This document shows, piece by piece, positions 54,962 through 64,000 of a stretch of 64,000 nt of DNA (positions within the stretch are counted from its first letter, which is position 1; every line of letters begins with the position of its first letter). Position numbers and translations under genes: made by a program. Origin of the DNA: Ferrimonas sp. YFM (GTDB taxonomy: Bacteria; Pseudomonadota; Gammaproteobacteria; Enterobacterales; Shewanellaceae); contig NZ_AP027368.1 in assembly GCF_030296015.1 (NCBI RefSeq), positions 1,798,001 to 1,862,000 on the forward strand, given 5' to 3'. The notes under the pieces were generated by a model that did no database searches, was not told the DNA's origin, and saw only the letters and a list, made by a program, of their open reading frames with translations.

Positions 54962-56458
54962 CTAAATCCAGTTGTCCGTATCCTGTCGAATGCGATTGAG
55001 AACGCAGCCGGCCAATTGCTGAGCCTGGTCCAGGGGGATGGCGGGCAGGGTTTGTTTGCCACTGGCGAGGAACAGGGTGAGGTTGACCAGCTTCCGTCTT
55101 CGCAGGCCCGGAGTCTGGGTCAGGGTAATGGACTGGCATTTTTGCAGGGGCAGGTAATGCCATTGCTGACCGAGCATCCCCTGCCTTAGCCAGAGGCCAT
55201 CGGTCTGAACCTGGAATCCATGATGGCGGTACTTAAGCTCGATAACCGCCATAAACACCAGGCCCACCAGCAGGGGGACAGCCCAGGCGTGTTCTGTCCC
55301 GATAGGGAAAATGGCCACCAGCAGGGACAGGGAAAGAGACAAACCCAGCAACCAGGCCAGCCTCAGATTGCGCCAAAAGGCCGAGATGGGACTCCACCGC
55401 TCAGGCAGGGGCACGCTCCCCATCGATTCCTGTACCAGAGCATGGCGCTCCTCCACTTTGACCGAGGGGATGGTCAGTGAACTTCGAGCGCTTTCTCCGG
55501 ATCCACTGCCACTTACTTGCTTCAGGGTGATGGCCCACAGGCCAACCAGCCTTGCCAGGGGCGATTGGCTCAGGGTCAGGGACTGGATGCGCCGTTTGAG
55601 TAGCAGGTCCTGCATCCGGTGCAGGGTGCCGCCACTGAACTGCAGCCGCTCCGGTTCCAGAGACAGCCGGTAGGGGTGGAACTTCAGCAGGCTGACCACG
55701 CCAGAAAGCAGGCTGAGAAGCAGATACAGCAATACCAGCAACAGGGTGGCCCCGAGCAGCAGCATCGCCGGGCTCAGGCCGGCGGCAAGAGTCGTCCATT
55801 GCCCGGTGACAGGGTGCGCTTCCAGCCATTCCCACCAGGGGTACTGGTCCAGCTGACCATACAGAGGGCCCAGAAACAGCATCAGCCAAGCCAGCTGGTT
55901 GAAGCAGAAACCGTGGAGAAACAGCTGCAAAGGGGAGCGGGACAGCTGATCTATTGGGCTGTGCTCGGCTGAGGTTTCCTCCTCCTCAGCGGATTCGGTG
56001 GCGGGGATCAGCCTTGCCTTGAGCCGGGTTGCGGCTTTGGGATCCACGGCGCACAACACCGCTTCCTTTTCACCACTGCCTGCGGTTTCCACTACCAGAT
56101 TGACCTTGCCGATGAGCCTCATGGGCAGAGGCTGTTCCAATCTGACGTTTTGAATTCGCGCCAGGGGCAGCTCCTGCTTCTTGCGGAACAGGGCACCGCT
56201 GCGGATACGAAATCGTTGTTGCTGTTCATCAAACTGAAAACGAAACCTCAGCCATTGCAGGGCAGAGGAGAGGAGGATGTGCAGGGACATCAGGGTGATG
56301 GCCAGCGGCAGCCAGAAGTCAGGCAGTTTGGCCAGCGCTCCGGTGAAGGCCACCGGCAGCACGTAGATGCCCAGTTTGGCGGCATCCAGCAGGCCATTGG
56401 CACTGAAGGCCGCCACAGCCCAGGGGGACAGCCTGTGCCACTGGGTATCAGGGTTCAT
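54962..56458 (-). CDS. YdbT-like bacterial PH-domain membrane protein
   Basis: 498-aa inner-membrane protein. It has several helix pairs alternating with three bPH2-type beta domains (FRIRSGALFRKKQELPLARIQNV, LQFSGGTLHRMQDLLLKRRIQSLTLSQS, LWLRQGMLGQQWHYLPLQKCQSI). This is the YdbT layout. It overlaps the YdbS-like partner by 11 bp. Function of the pair is unclear; relatives affect membrane integrity or bacteriocin sensitivity. Confidence 0.85.
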   Translation of the reverse strand: MNPDTQWHRLSPWAVAAFSANGLLDAAKLGIYVLPVAFTGALAKLPDFWLPLAITLMSLHILLSSALQWLRFRFQFDEQQQRFRIRSGALFRKKQELPLARIQNVRLEQPLPMRLIGKVNLVVETAGSGEKEAVLCAVDPKAATRLKARLIPATESAEEEETSAEHSPIDQLSRSPLQLFLHGFCFNQLAWLMLFLGPLYGQLDQYPWWEWLEAHPVTGQWTTLAAGLSPAMLLLGATLLLVLLYLLLSLLSGVVSLLKFHPYRLSLEPERLQFSGGTLHRMQDLLLKRRIQSLTLSQSPLARLVGLWAITLKQVSGSGSGESARSSLTIPSVKVEERHALVQESMGSVPLPERWSPISAFWRNLRLAWLLGLSLSLSLLVAIFPIGTEHAWAVPLLVGLVFMAVIELKYRHHGFQVQTDGLWLRQGMLGQQWHYLPLQKCQSITLTQTPGLRRRKLVNLTLFLASGKQTLPAIPLDQAQQLAGCVLNRIRQDTDNWI

Positions 56459-56966
56459 GGCGGAACCCGGCCTTGGCCATCAGGTGTTGCCTGAGTTGTT
56501 CGGCCTGATCTGAGGGGAGTCCGGGTAGGGTGATCTCCGCATGAGGGGAGCCGGCGGTAAATCCCCGCAGAGTCGATAAGCCGTAGAATCGGTCCAGGGG
56601 GCCCTGACTGAGCGTGACATGCTGTAAACGGCTCAGGGGCAAACAGGTGTGACGCTGCCAGAAGATGCCGCGGCGCACCACCATATCCTGCTCTCTGACC
56701 ATATAGCCAAGGCGCCTGGCGCCCAGGTGTCTCAGGTAAACCCATAGGGCAAGAAGCAGGGTCAGCAACAATCCTCCGGTGAGAAGCCAGGGCAGGGCCA
56801 GAGCCATGACCAGCATCATCATCGCCAGCGCGATGCTCACCGGGATCAGCCCCAACAGCAGAGTGGTCAGGGCAACCAGCTTGAGATATTCGGCGGCCAC
56901 CGGAGTGTAGAGGGTGTGCTGTGTCGGTATCCACTGCTCTTGTGGAATGGGGTCGTTCAGGCTCAT
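56448..56966 (-). CDS. YdbS-like bacterial PH-domain membrane protein
   Basis: 172-aa protein with two helices (residues about 30-75) and one bPH2 domain: VVRRGIFWQRHTCLPLSRLQHVTLSQGPLDRFYGL. ATG 56966 follows AGGA. It is the first gene of the two-gene operon with the YdbT-like protein. Confidence 0.85.
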   Translation of the reverse strand: MSLNDPIPQEQWIPTQHTLYTPVAAEYLKLVALTTLLLGLIPVSIALAMMMLVMALALPWLLTGGLLLTLLLALWVYLRHLGARRLGYMVREQDMVVRRGIFWQRHTCLPLSRLQHVTLSQGPLDRFYGLSTLRGFTAGSPHAEITLPGLPSDQAEQLRQHLMAKAGFRHEP

Positions 56967-57425
56967 GAATCCTGCCAATTGTTGCCGTTATGCTTCAAAA
57001 AATTAAAGGATTCGTCACCGTGACTCAAGGGGCAGGACCGTTTTCACCCTTCAGCTTATCGCCTGTTTTGTTAGCAAATGTCTTAGTGTCCCTTCGGGAT
57101 TGTTCTGGCTTGGGAAAGGGCAGCAAAAAAAGAGCAGGGGAGTCGCCTAAGTCTCCTTTGGAGCCTCGGTGTTTTATGCTGACAAAGTGTAAAAGAGGCA
57201 TCCTATTGTAATCTTTCTGAAAAGATCACTGATGTAGAGTAACAACGCTATTGATGAAATTTATCGAATCCTATTCTGCTCCTTATGTGGTGTGATGCAC
57301 GTTGCAATTTCATAGTCGTCTCAATTGCTTAGGTCACATCCCTCTGCTAGCTTCAATGGTGATGGAATTTCAAGCAGCTTGATTAGGCAGCGACCAGGGG
57401 TCGCTTGGCTCAGGGAGGTGATGCC
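56967..57425. other. Intergenic region before WS/DGAT gene
   Basis: 459 bp, with divergent promoters expected. No gene or known RNA motif seen. Confidence 0.45.
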
Positions 57426-58907
57426 ATGCCGAAGATGAACCTGATGGATTCGCTGTTTTTCCTGGTGGAGTCCAATCAGACCCCCATGCATGTGACACCT
57501 ATGATGGTGCTGCAGCCGGACGAAACACATCGTCCGGACTTTGCGCTGCGCCTCTATCAAACCCTTCTGGGAAAGCAACCGGTGGAAGCGCCCTTTAACT
57601 GGCGTCCCAAGCTCTCCCTAACCGGCAATCATCGTTGGGAAGCGGTGCCGGTGGAGTTGGATTACCATGTGCGTCGCAGTGCGGTGCCCGCCCCTGGGCG
57701 CCGTGCTCAGCTCAATGAACTGCTTTGCCGGCTTCAGTCTCAGCCGCTGGATCGGTCCCGACCGCTGTGGGAGCTGTACGTCATCGACGGCATGAGCGAC
57801 GGCAGCGTGGTGGTGTTTATGAAGCTGCACCATGCCCTGTTCGATGGGGTGGGCCTCAACCGTTACGCCAAAACCATGCTGACCCGCACGCCTGACCATC
57901 AGGACTGGACGCCCATCTGGCAATATCCCGCCAAGACCCGGGAGCCCATGGAGGCCCCGGGCTTCGTTAAGACCGCGGTGGCGGCCCTCAGTGGCGCGGC
58001 CGGCCAGAGCAAGTTGCTGCCAGAGGCGATGCGCCTAGGCGCGCGGCTGTGTGGCCGGGCCCTGGGTGTGCGCCAAGGGGTCACCAAGGTGCCCTTCACC
58101 GCCCCCCTGTCTCTGTTCAACCGTACCCCGGCTTCCGGTCGCAGCTTTGCGTCGTTGACGGTGCCGCTCAAGCGCATCAAGGAGATCAGCGGACGAGGAG
58201 GGGCCAGCTTCAATGACGTGATCCTGACCGCCTGCGACATGGCGCTGAATCGTTATCTGGATGAGCGCAGAATCAAGCTGGACCGACCGCTGGTGGTGAT
58301 GATGCCCATGAGCGTTCGGGACTCGGGACAACTCAATGCCAACAACCAGTTTGTATTTGGCCTGGTGGAGTTGAGTAAAGGGCAGCTGATGCCGCTGCAG
58401 CGACTCAATCGCATTCGTCAGGCGGCGATGACCACCAAGAATGAGATCCGTCACTTTTCCGCCGAGTTGTATCAGAAGTATGGGGTGGCCATTCAGGGCC
58501 TCTCTCTGGTGGCCGGGCGCATCGGTCTGGAGCGCAAGGTGCCGGCGTCCAGCAACCTGGTCATTTCCACCGTTCCCGGCCCTCAGGAGCCCAGATTCGT
58601 GATGGGGGGCAGGGTCACCGAGGTATCGCCCATGTCCGCCTTGCCTCCCGGTCAGAGCCTGAACATCACCACCTACAGTTTCGACGGCAAGGTGTGCTTC
58701 GGCTTCCTTGGGTGTCGCAAGGTCATTCCTGATATCGGCATGCTGGCAGCCTACCTGGACAGGGCGTTGGATGAACTGGAGCTGTCGGTGCTGACCCAGC
58801 CCATCAGCTTGTTTGATCTCTACCGCCCCGATCTCAAAGGGGAGCCCCTGGCTCAGGATGCCGAGGTGATATTGCCCGAGAAACGGATGAGCGGTGAGGC
58901 CGGCTGA
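57426..58907 (+). CDS. Wax ester synthase / diacylglycerol acyltransferase (WS/DGAT)
   Basis: 493-aa acyltransferase making wax esters or triacylglycerol from acyl-CoA. It has the active-site HHALFDG (135-141, HHxxxDG), an N-terminal MDSLFFLVESNQTPMHV, FNDVILTACDMAL, and the NLVISTVPGP and LNITTYSFDGKVCFGF C-terminal motifs. ATG 57426 follows GGGAGGTG. Its TGA overlaps the start of the downstream hydrolase (TGATG), so the two are coupled. Confidence 0.92.
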   Translation: MPKMNLMDSLFFLVESNQTPMHVTPMMVLQPDETHRPDFALRLYQTLLGKQPVEAPFNWRPKLSLTGNHRWEAVPVELDYHVRRSAVPAPGRRAQLNELLCRLQSQPLDRSRPLWELYVIDGMSDGSVVVFMKLHHALFDGVGLNRYAKTMLTRTPDHQDWTPIWQYPAKTREPMEAPGFVKTAVAALSGAAGQSKLLPEAMRLGARLCGRALGVRQGVTKVPFTAPLSLFNRTPASGRSFASLTVPLKRIKEISGRGGASFNDVILTACDMALNRYLDERRIKLDRPLVVMMPMSVRDSGQLNANNQFVFGLVELSKGQLMPLQRLNRIRQAAMTTKNEIRHFSAELYQKYGVAIQGLSLVAGRIGLERKVPASSNLVISTVPGPQEPRFVMGGRVTEVSPMSALPPGQSLNITTYSFDGKVCFGFLGCRKVIPDIGMLAAYLDRALDELELSVLTQPISLFDLYRPDLKGEPLAQDAEVILPEKRMSGEAG

Positions 58908-59887
58908 TGCACAGAGAGCTTCCTCCACTGGAGACGGTGAATCAGGTGCCCAGCTGGCAGGCCCGGGTCTACAACCGCATTCTGAAGATAGGCTTCAAAC
59001 GGCCCATTCAGAAAAGGAGTCAGATCGCCGAGGTGCGTAAGGTGGCGGCGACCATGGACAGACTGGCAGTGATGCCTGAGGGGACCCATTGTCAGGGTTA
59101 CCTGATAGATGGCCTCTCCTGTCACTGGTATCGGGTGCCGGAAAGCTGCAGCGGCAAGGTGATTCTCTACCTCCACGGCGGCGGCTTCGTCATCAAGACT
59201 CCCCAGACCCATGGCGCCATGCTGGCTCGTCTGTGCGCTCATGCCGGAGCCACCGGGGTGATGGTGGATTACCCACTGGCACCGGAACACCGGGTTGAGA
59301 GGGCGTACGACGATGCCCTGACGGCCTATGAGCGGGTGCTGGGGTCCGGGGTGAACCCTCAGCAGGTGGTGATCGCCGGCGACTCAGCCGGAGGAAACCT
59401 GACCCTGTCGACTCTTATCGCCATTCGCGACAAGGGGCTGTCAGCCCCGGCCGGTGCCATTCTGTTGTCGCCCTGTACTGACCTGACTCTCTCCGGGGAC
59501 TCTGTCCTGGGCAACCTTGACCGGGACCCCATGCTCAGCGCCTCCTTCCTGGCCCTGGTGCGCGATTCGGTCGAGGGAAGTGCCGGCATGGAGACCAATC
59601 CCCGCTACTCCCCCTATCACGCCGACCTGTCCGGGTTGCCACCGGTGCTGGTGGTGGTGGGGACCGAGGAGCTGCTGCTGGACGACGCCAGGGCGGTCGC
59701 CGCCAAGCTGAAACAGAGTGGCAATCGCGGTGAACTGAGGGTGTGGCAGGGGATGCCCCATGTGTTTCAACTGATGCACAGAGTGCCCGAGGCCGCCCGT
59801 TGCCTGGGAGAGTGCGGCGAGTTTATCCGCCAGTGCTTTGCCCGATCTCCTGGGTTAACTGATGCGTCTCGAACCACCGCTGAATAA
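58907..59887 (+). CDS. HSL-family alpha/beta hydrolase
   Basis: 326-aa esterase/lipase. Oxyanion motif is LYLHGGGFVIK (near 90), with DYPLAPEHR, the nucleophile GDSAGG (Ser near 160), TDLTLSGDS and late GMPHVFQ (His). It is translationally coupled to the WS/DGAT gene, so turnover of neutral lipid is a good guess. Its 3' end overlaps the convergent LysR gene by 65 bp. Confidence 0.92.
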   Translation: MHRELPPLETVNQVPSWQARVYNRILKIGFKRPIQKRSQIAEVRKVAATMDRLAVMPEGTHCQGYLIDGLSCHWYRVPESCSGKVILYLHGGGFVIKTPQTHGAMLARLCAHAGATGVMVDYPLAPEHRVERAYDDALTAYERVLGSGVNPQQVVIAGDSAGGNLTLSTLIAIRDKGLSAPAGAILLSPCTDLTLSGDSVLGNLDRDPMLSASFLALVRDSVEGSAGMETNPRYSPYHADLSGLPPVLVVVGTEELLLDDARAVAAKLKQSGNRGELRVWQGMPHVFQLMHRVPEAARCLGECGEFIRQCFARSPGLTDASRTTAE

Positions 59888-60749
59888 ACTCCAGAAACAG
59901 CCTGAGTTTGCGGGTCATCAACTGGCGGTCTACGTAGACGGCGTAGAGTTCCATGGTGCCGAAATGATGATCCGTCATCAGCCTGGTCAACTGGCCTGAG
60001 GCCAGCTCCTCGCGCACATCCACCTCGGCAATTCGCGCCATTCCCAGGCCATCGAGAATGAACTGGCGTCTGGCCTGGGAGTTGTCGGTGATCACGTCGC
60101 CATGAACCTCAACCTCCTCAATTTTTCCCTTGTAGCCCACGTTGGTCCGGTTTGGATGGCGGGAGAAACGGTGAATGATCCAGTTGTGATCCTTAAGATC
60201 CTCTATACGGGTCGGGGCGCCGTACCGCTCAAGATACTCTGGACTGGCGCACAGCAGGTAGGGGCACTTGAGTACGGGTCTGGCCACCAGCTGACTGGGC
60301 AGCAGGGGCCCAAACCGAAAGGCCACGTCGATGTTTTCCGCCACCAGCTCCTGTATCTGGTCGTTCATAATCAGCTCGATGCCAATGGCAGGGTAGAGGC
60401 GCTTAAATTCGATGATGGCCGGCACGATGTGGCGGGTACCAAAGTTGGCGGTGCAGGTGACCTTGAGCCTGCCCTTGGGTTCCCCCTGCAGCTCCGCCAG
60501 TCGCTCCTCGGCAGCCTGAATTTCCGAATGAACCCGCAGGCAGCTGTGGTAGTAGTCCTGGCCCGCTTCGGTCAGGCTGAGCTTGCGGGTGGAACGGTTC
60601 AGCAGTTTGACCCCGAGCCTGGACTCCAGCTGCTTCACCTGCTGGCTCACCGCCGCCTTGGAGAGTGACAGGGTTTTGGCGGCCTGGGTAAAGCTGCCTT
60701 CGGTCACCACGGCGGCAAAGATCTGCATCGCTTCTGAAGTGCTGCGCAT
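59823..60749 (-). CDS. LysR-family transcriptional regulator
   Basis: 308-aa regulator. The N-terminal winged helix-turn-helix is MQIFAAVVTEGSFTQAAKTL through KAAVSQQVKQLESRLGVKLLNRSTRKLSLTEAG. The substrate-binding domain has LKVTCTANFGTRHIVPAI and PSQLVARPVL. It is divergent from the yqhD-like gene and probably controls it. ATG 60749 has GGAGAGG upstream. Confidence 0.92.
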   Translation of the reverse strand: MRSTSEAMQIFAAVVTEGSFTQAAKTLSLSKAAVSQQVKQLESRLGVKLLNRSTRKLSLTEAGQDYYHSCLRVHSEIQAAEERLAELQGEPKGRLKVTCTANFGTRHIVPAIIEFKRLYPAIGIELIMNDQIQELVAENIDVAFRFGPLLPSQLVARPVLKCPYLLCASPEYLERYGAPTRIEDLKDHNWIIHRFSRHPNRTNVGYKGKIEEVEVHGDVITDNSQARRQFILDGLGMARIAEVDVREELASGQLTRLMTDHHFGTMELYAVYVDRQLMTRKLRLFLEFIQRWFETHQLTQEIGQSTGG

Positions 60750-60874
60750 GGCCTCTCCAATTGTTCAGGTTTAATTGACAGTGTTCTCGCAAAACCGAAT
60801 ATTTACATACAATCGTGGAGAGCTACAATGCCTGACATCAAGAAACCCCGGTGACATTGCACAAGGAGTCAGCC
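60750..60874. promoter_or_regulatory. Divergent lysR-yqhD promoter region
   Basis: 125 bp between divergent genes, AT-rich (AATTGTTCAGGTTTAATTGAC, ATTTACATACAAT). LysR sites (T-N11-A) should lie here; no single site stands out. Confidence 0.5.
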
Positions 60875-62044
60875 GTGAACAACTTCGATTACCAAAACCC
60901 GACCCGCATCCTGTTTGGACAGGGCGAGATTGCCAATATCGGTAACTGCATCCCTAAGGGCAGCAAGGTACTGGTGCTTTACGGCGGTGGCAGCATCAAG
61001 GCCAATGGTGTGTACCAGCAGGTGGCGGATGCCCTGGCTGATTACCAGTGGTTTGAGCACGGCGGCATCTCTCCGAACCCCAAATATGAAGAGCTGATGG
61101 GCGCCGTAGACAAGGTCAAGGCGGAAGGGATCGACTTCCTGCTGGCGGTCGGAGGTGGCTCCGTCGCCGATGGCACCAAGTTTGTGGCCGCAGCGGCCCT
61201 GTTCGAAGGGGACGATCCCTGGGATATCCTGGCCAAGCAGGCGCCGGTGACCCAGGCGCTGCCACTGGGCACCATCCTGACTCTGCCGGCGACCGGCTCC
61301 GAAGCCAACGGCAACTCTGTGGTGACCCGGGGCGAGGACAAACTGGCGTTCAGCTCTCCTCTGGTGTTCCCCCAATTCTCCGTTCTGGACCCGACCACCA
61401 CCTACACCCTGCCGGCGCGTCAGGTAGCCAACGGAGTGGTGGATGCCTTCGTTCACGTGATGGAGCAGTATCTGACCTACCCGGTCAATGCCCCCATTCA
61501 GGACAGGTTTGCCGAGTCTTTGCTGCTGACCCTGATTGAGGAGGGCCCCAAGGCCCTGGCCGATGTGGGCAAGACCGCCGAGGAGCAGAACTACGACGTA
61601 CGCGCCAACATCATGTGGGCCGCTACCCTGGCTCTGAACACCCTGATTGGCAAAGGGGTGCCTCAGGACTGGGCCACCCACATGATTGGCCATGAACTGA
61701 CCGCCGCCCTGGGATTGGATCACGCCCAGACCCTGGCCATTGTACTGCCCAACCTGATGCAGGCCCAGCGTGCCACCAAGGGCGCCAAGATGGTGCAGTA
61801 CGCCGAGCGCGTCTGGGGCATCACCGAGGGTGACGACCAAGCCCGCATCGACGCCGCCATTGCCAAGACCCGCGCCTTCTTCGAGCAGATGCAGGTGAAG
61901 ACCCGCATCAGTGACTACGGTCATGGCGCCGATGTGGTGGATACCCTGGTGGCTCAGTTGGAGCGCCATGGCATGGTGAAGCTGGGTGAGCATGGTGACA
62001 TCGACCTGGCCCGCAGCCGCGCCATTCTGGAAGCCGCCGTATAA
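60875..62044 (+). CDS. yqhD: YqhD-like NADPH-dependent aldehyde reductase
   Basis: 389-aa iron/zinc-type alcohol dehydrogenase. It begins NNFDYQNPTRILFGQG and has LYGGGSIKANG, VGGGSVADGTKF, LPATGSEANGNSV, and the metal-ligand regions VVDAFVHVMEQY and THMIGHELTAALGLDHAQT, all typical of YqhD. GTG 60875 has AAGGAG six bases upstream. The adjacent regulator is LysR type, not the AraC-type YqhC of E. coli. A role in aldehyde detoxification is likely. Confidence 0.93.
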   Translation: MNNFDYQNPTRILFGQGEIANIGNCIPKGSKVLVLYGGGSIKANGVYQQVADALADYQWFEHGGISPNPKYEELMGAVDKVKAEGIDFLLAVGGGSVADGTKFVAAAALFEGDDPWDILAKQAPVTQALPLGTILTLPATGSEANGNSVVTRGEDKLAFSSPLVFPQFSVLDPTTTYTLPARQVANGVVDAFVHVMEQYLTYPVNAPIQDRFAESLLLTLIEEGPKALADVGKTAEEQNYDVRANIMWAATLALNTLIGKGVPQDWATHMIGHELTAALGLDHAQTLAIVLPNLMQAQRATKGAKMVQYAERVWGITEGDDQARIDAAIAKTRAFFEQMQVKTRISDYGHGADVVDTLVAQLERHGMVKLGEHGDIDLARSRAILEAAV

Positions 62045-62066
62045 GACCCTCTGGGTGCAAGAATCG

Positions 62067-62096
62067 AAACCGCCTCCTTGTGAGGCGGTTTTTTTA
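62067..62096 (+). terminator. Rho-independent terminator of yqhD
   Basis: AACCGCCTC-CTTGT-GAGGCGGTT followed by seven T. Confidence 0.95.
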
Positions 62097-62364
62097 TGAC
62101 AGAGTGTTTTGTGTGAGTGGCGGAAAGTATTTCCAATAGAAAGATATTTAGAGAAGAACAGCGGGCCTTGATTGGGGAGGTCAGAAAACTCTCTACAAGG
62201 TGATCACTGTCAACCTATTGGCACGGTTTATATTAGTACAATGATTTTTGCCAATCCTTTGTTGAAATTAAGAATTGGTAATTGTCTTACTCGGTCAGGT
62301 ATGGAAATCGCTGGGCTGATGTGCTCAGGGTAAAAAGGGTCAGGGCTACACTAGGGAAAGTTTC
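62097..62364. other. Promoter region of the haem-domain cyclase gene
   Basis: AT-rich 268-bp spacer after the yqhD terminator. No gene or clear operator seen. Confidence 0.4.
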
Positions 62365-64000
62365 ATGAGTTCCATTCACATAAGGGCATTGAAGGTAGCG
62401 CTTTTCCCACTGCTGATTTGGACTGCACTGATATTGTTCTCTTATCTGTGGAATGCCAAGTCCATCAGTGCGCAGATTATGGGTCAGGCTTATGCAGAAG
62501 CGCGCACCAACCTGAATAAAGACATCACTTTCCGGCGCTGGGGGACTGAGCATGGTGGGGTTTATGTGCCCATCACCGACACCCAGAAATCGGTACCCTG
62601 GCTGGATCATATTCCCGACCGCGACGTCACCACCACCGGCGGTCTCGAGCTCACCCTGTTGAACCCTGCCACCATGCTGCATCAGATGATGGATGCCTAC
62701 GCGGAAGAGTATGGGGTGAGGGAGCGGATTACCGGCTTGAAGCAACTGAATCCTCATAATAAACCGGACGAGTGGGAAACTGAGCAGCTACATGCCTTTG
62801 AGCGGGGCGAAAGCAGGGAGGTCTGGGCAGAGGTGGAGATCGAAGGGGTGCCCTACCTGCGTTATTTACGCGCCATGTATATGGAGCCCGGTTGTGACAA
62901 GTGCCATGGAATATTGGGCTATAAAACGGGAGATTTACGGGGAGCCATTGGTTTAAATCTTCCTCTTTCAGCCTATTTCGACATGATCGATGAATCTGAA
63001 AAGAATTTATTGCTGACATATTTGTCAATCTGGTTTTTAATTGGGATGCTAATGATCACCTTTGGGTATCTTACAATTATCCAAAGGTCAGAAAAGGCCC
63101 GCCGTGAACGCGAGAGATTAACTTCTCAGAAAGCACTCAGGATTTATGGCAATGCATTTGAAAGTAGCGGTGATGCCATTCTTATTGCAGATATTGAAAA
63201 TAGAATCTTTGATGTAAACCCCGCTTTCGAAGAACTGACAGGCTACACCCTGCAAGAAGTAAAAGGCCAGATGACCTCCATCTTGTCCAGTGGAGAAACC
63301 AAGGCGAATGTGTATACCGAGATGTGGCATCGCCTTACTGAATTTGGCTTCTGGAGCGGTGAGCTTTGGAATCGGAGAAAGAACGGCGAGATGTATCCTG
63401 TCTGGACGTCGATTACCCTGGTCACAGACAGAGAGGAGTCCGAGTCTTTCTACATCGCCAATTACCGGGACATCAGTGAACAGAAAGCTATTCAAGCCCA
63501 AATATCTCACCTGGCCCACCACGACATCCTTACCGGACTGAGCAACAGATACAGCCTCGAAGAGCGCTTGGAGCAGGCGATGTTCAGCTGCACCCGAGCA
63601 CAAAAGGCATTGGCGGTATTGTTCATCGACCTGGATCGCTTTAAAAACATCAACGACTCACTCGGGCATCAGTCAGGGGATAGGTTTCTCATCAAAGTGG
63701 CCGACCGCATCAGAGCCTGCGTTCGAGAAGAGGACATTGTGGCGCGCATTGGTGGCGACGAGTTTGTCATAGTGATCACCGGGCTTAAGGATCAGCTCAA
63801 GGTGTCTTATGTGGCCGACAAGCTGATGAGAGTGATACAGCAACCGTACCAGTTGAACAATCGCAAGTTGGAAACCACAGCCAGTATTGGCATCTGCCTC
63901 TACCCTAATGATGCTCAGACGGTAGCAGACCTGCTCAAGAACGCCGATGTTGCCATGTACCAGGCGAAAGCCCGGGGAGGCAATAATTATCAGTACTTCT
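62365..64000 (+). CDS. DUF3365(haem)-PAS-GGDEF sensor protein (3' end outside window)
   Basis: 545 visible codons. ATG 62365 has AGGGAAAG upstream. A membrane helix at 12-33 is followed by a periplasmic DUF3365/Tll0287-like domain (YAEARTNLNKDITFRRW, then YLRYLRAMYMEPGCDKCHG) with a CxxCH haem-attachment motif at 177-181. A second helix lies near 215-240, then a PAS domain (about 258-370; NAFESSGDAILIADIENRIFDVNPAFEELTGY). The diguanylate cyclase domain has HDILTGLSNRYSLEERL and intact GGDEF at 463-467. No stop is reached before the edge; an EAL domain may follow. It probably links periplasmic redox or gas sensing to c-di-GMP. Confidence 0.88.
   Translation, partial: MSSIHIRALKVALFPLLIWTALILFSYLWNAKSISAQIMGQAYAEARTNLNKDITFRRWGTEHGGVYVPITDTQKSVPWLDHIPDRDVTTTGGLELTLLNPATMLHQMMDAYAEEYGVRERITGLKQLNPHNKPDEWETEQLHAFERGESREVWAEVEIEGVPYLRYLRAMYMEPGCDKCHGILGYKTGDLRGAIGLNLPLSAYFDMIDESEKNLLLTYLSIWFLIGMLMITFGYLTIIQRSEKARRERERLTSQKALRIYGNAFESSGDAILIADIENRIFDVNPAFEELTGYTLQEVKGQMTSILSSGETKANVYTEMWHRLTEFGFWSGELWNRRKNGEMYPVWTSITLVTDREESESFYIANYRDISEQKAIQAQISHLAHHDILTGLSNRYSLEERLEQAMFSCTRAQKALAVLFIDLDRFKNINDSLGHQSGDRFLIKVADRIRACVREEDIVARIGGDEFVIVITGLKDQLKVSYVADKLMRVIQQPYQLNNRKLETTASIGICLYPNDAQTVADLLKNADVAMYQAKARGGNNYQYF

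Overview
The window reads as chromosomal DNA of a marine-type gammaproteobacterium close to Shewanella/Ferrimonas. This is inferred from an MtrA-like multiheme cytochrome, an ApbE/FMN-lipoprotein pair, a TtrS-like sensor, an adhE-ychE neighbourhood with HexR-type palindromes, abundant c-di-GMP proteins, and coding DNA that looks roughly 60% GC. No rRNA, tRNA, CRISPR array or insertion sequence was found. No transposase or integrase gene lies inside the window.

Layout. (1) 1-6.7 kb, respiration and sensing: the start of an MtrA-family cytochrome (minus), a divergent Crp/Fnr-like regulator, a small membrane protein, a TtrS/TtrR-like two-component pair and a general porin. (2) 6.9-8.0 kb: a CopZ-N-terminal-like Zn/2Fe-2S protein followed by a TPMT-like methyltransferase. 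(3) About 8.0-12.8 kb is an AT-richer accessory island, all genes on the minus strand. It has two good attC-like sites, each overlapping the stop codon of the gene before it, and a diverged 240-bp direct repeat. The proteins include a TIR-like SWQSD protein, a HEPN-like protein and a PD-(D/E)XK-like protein. The best reading is a cluster of attC sites lacking an integrase (CALIN) that carries defence-type cassettes. (4) 12.9-20.6 kb: ApbE, its FMN-binding lipoprotein partner, MtfA peptidase, and a 1351-aa secreted protein with four lectin-like repeats on proline-rich linkers plus a C-terminal helical domain.

(5) 21.2-38.6 kb is an exopolysaccharide locus of the Wzx/Wzy type. A minus-strand operon encodes flippase, polymerase/ligase, a GT2, a GT4-GT26 fusion and a GT4. 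A divergent plus-strand operon encodes GDP-mannose synthesis (ManC, ManB), a WcaJ-like initiating transferase, an outer-membrane barrel, a short Wza, a Wzc/CpsD-type tyrosine autokinase and a PHP-type phosphatase. A HAD plus UbiA-like membrane protein sits at one edge.

(6) 38.8-49.5 kb: an ABC-F ATPase, an exported truncated haemoglobin, an Att-type ABC export operon (ATPase, FtsX permease, AttH/CrtC-like lipoprotein), a VOC protein, an S33 peptidase and a GGDEF-EAL protein. (7) 49.7-54.8 kb: adhE, a ychE/MarC protein, an SDR and small proteins. (8) 55-62 kb: paired YdbS/YdbT-like PH-domain proteins, a WS/DGAT acyltransferase with an overlapping HSL-type hydrolase, a LysR regulator and a YqhD-like alcohol dehydrogenase. 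(9) 62.4 kb to the end: a diguanylate cyclase with a periplasmic DUF3365-like domain bearing a CxxCH haem motif, cut by the window edge.

All functions are read from motifs and recalled family knowledge; no database search was run. Where several starts are possible, the one with the best Shine-Dalgarno sequence was normally used.
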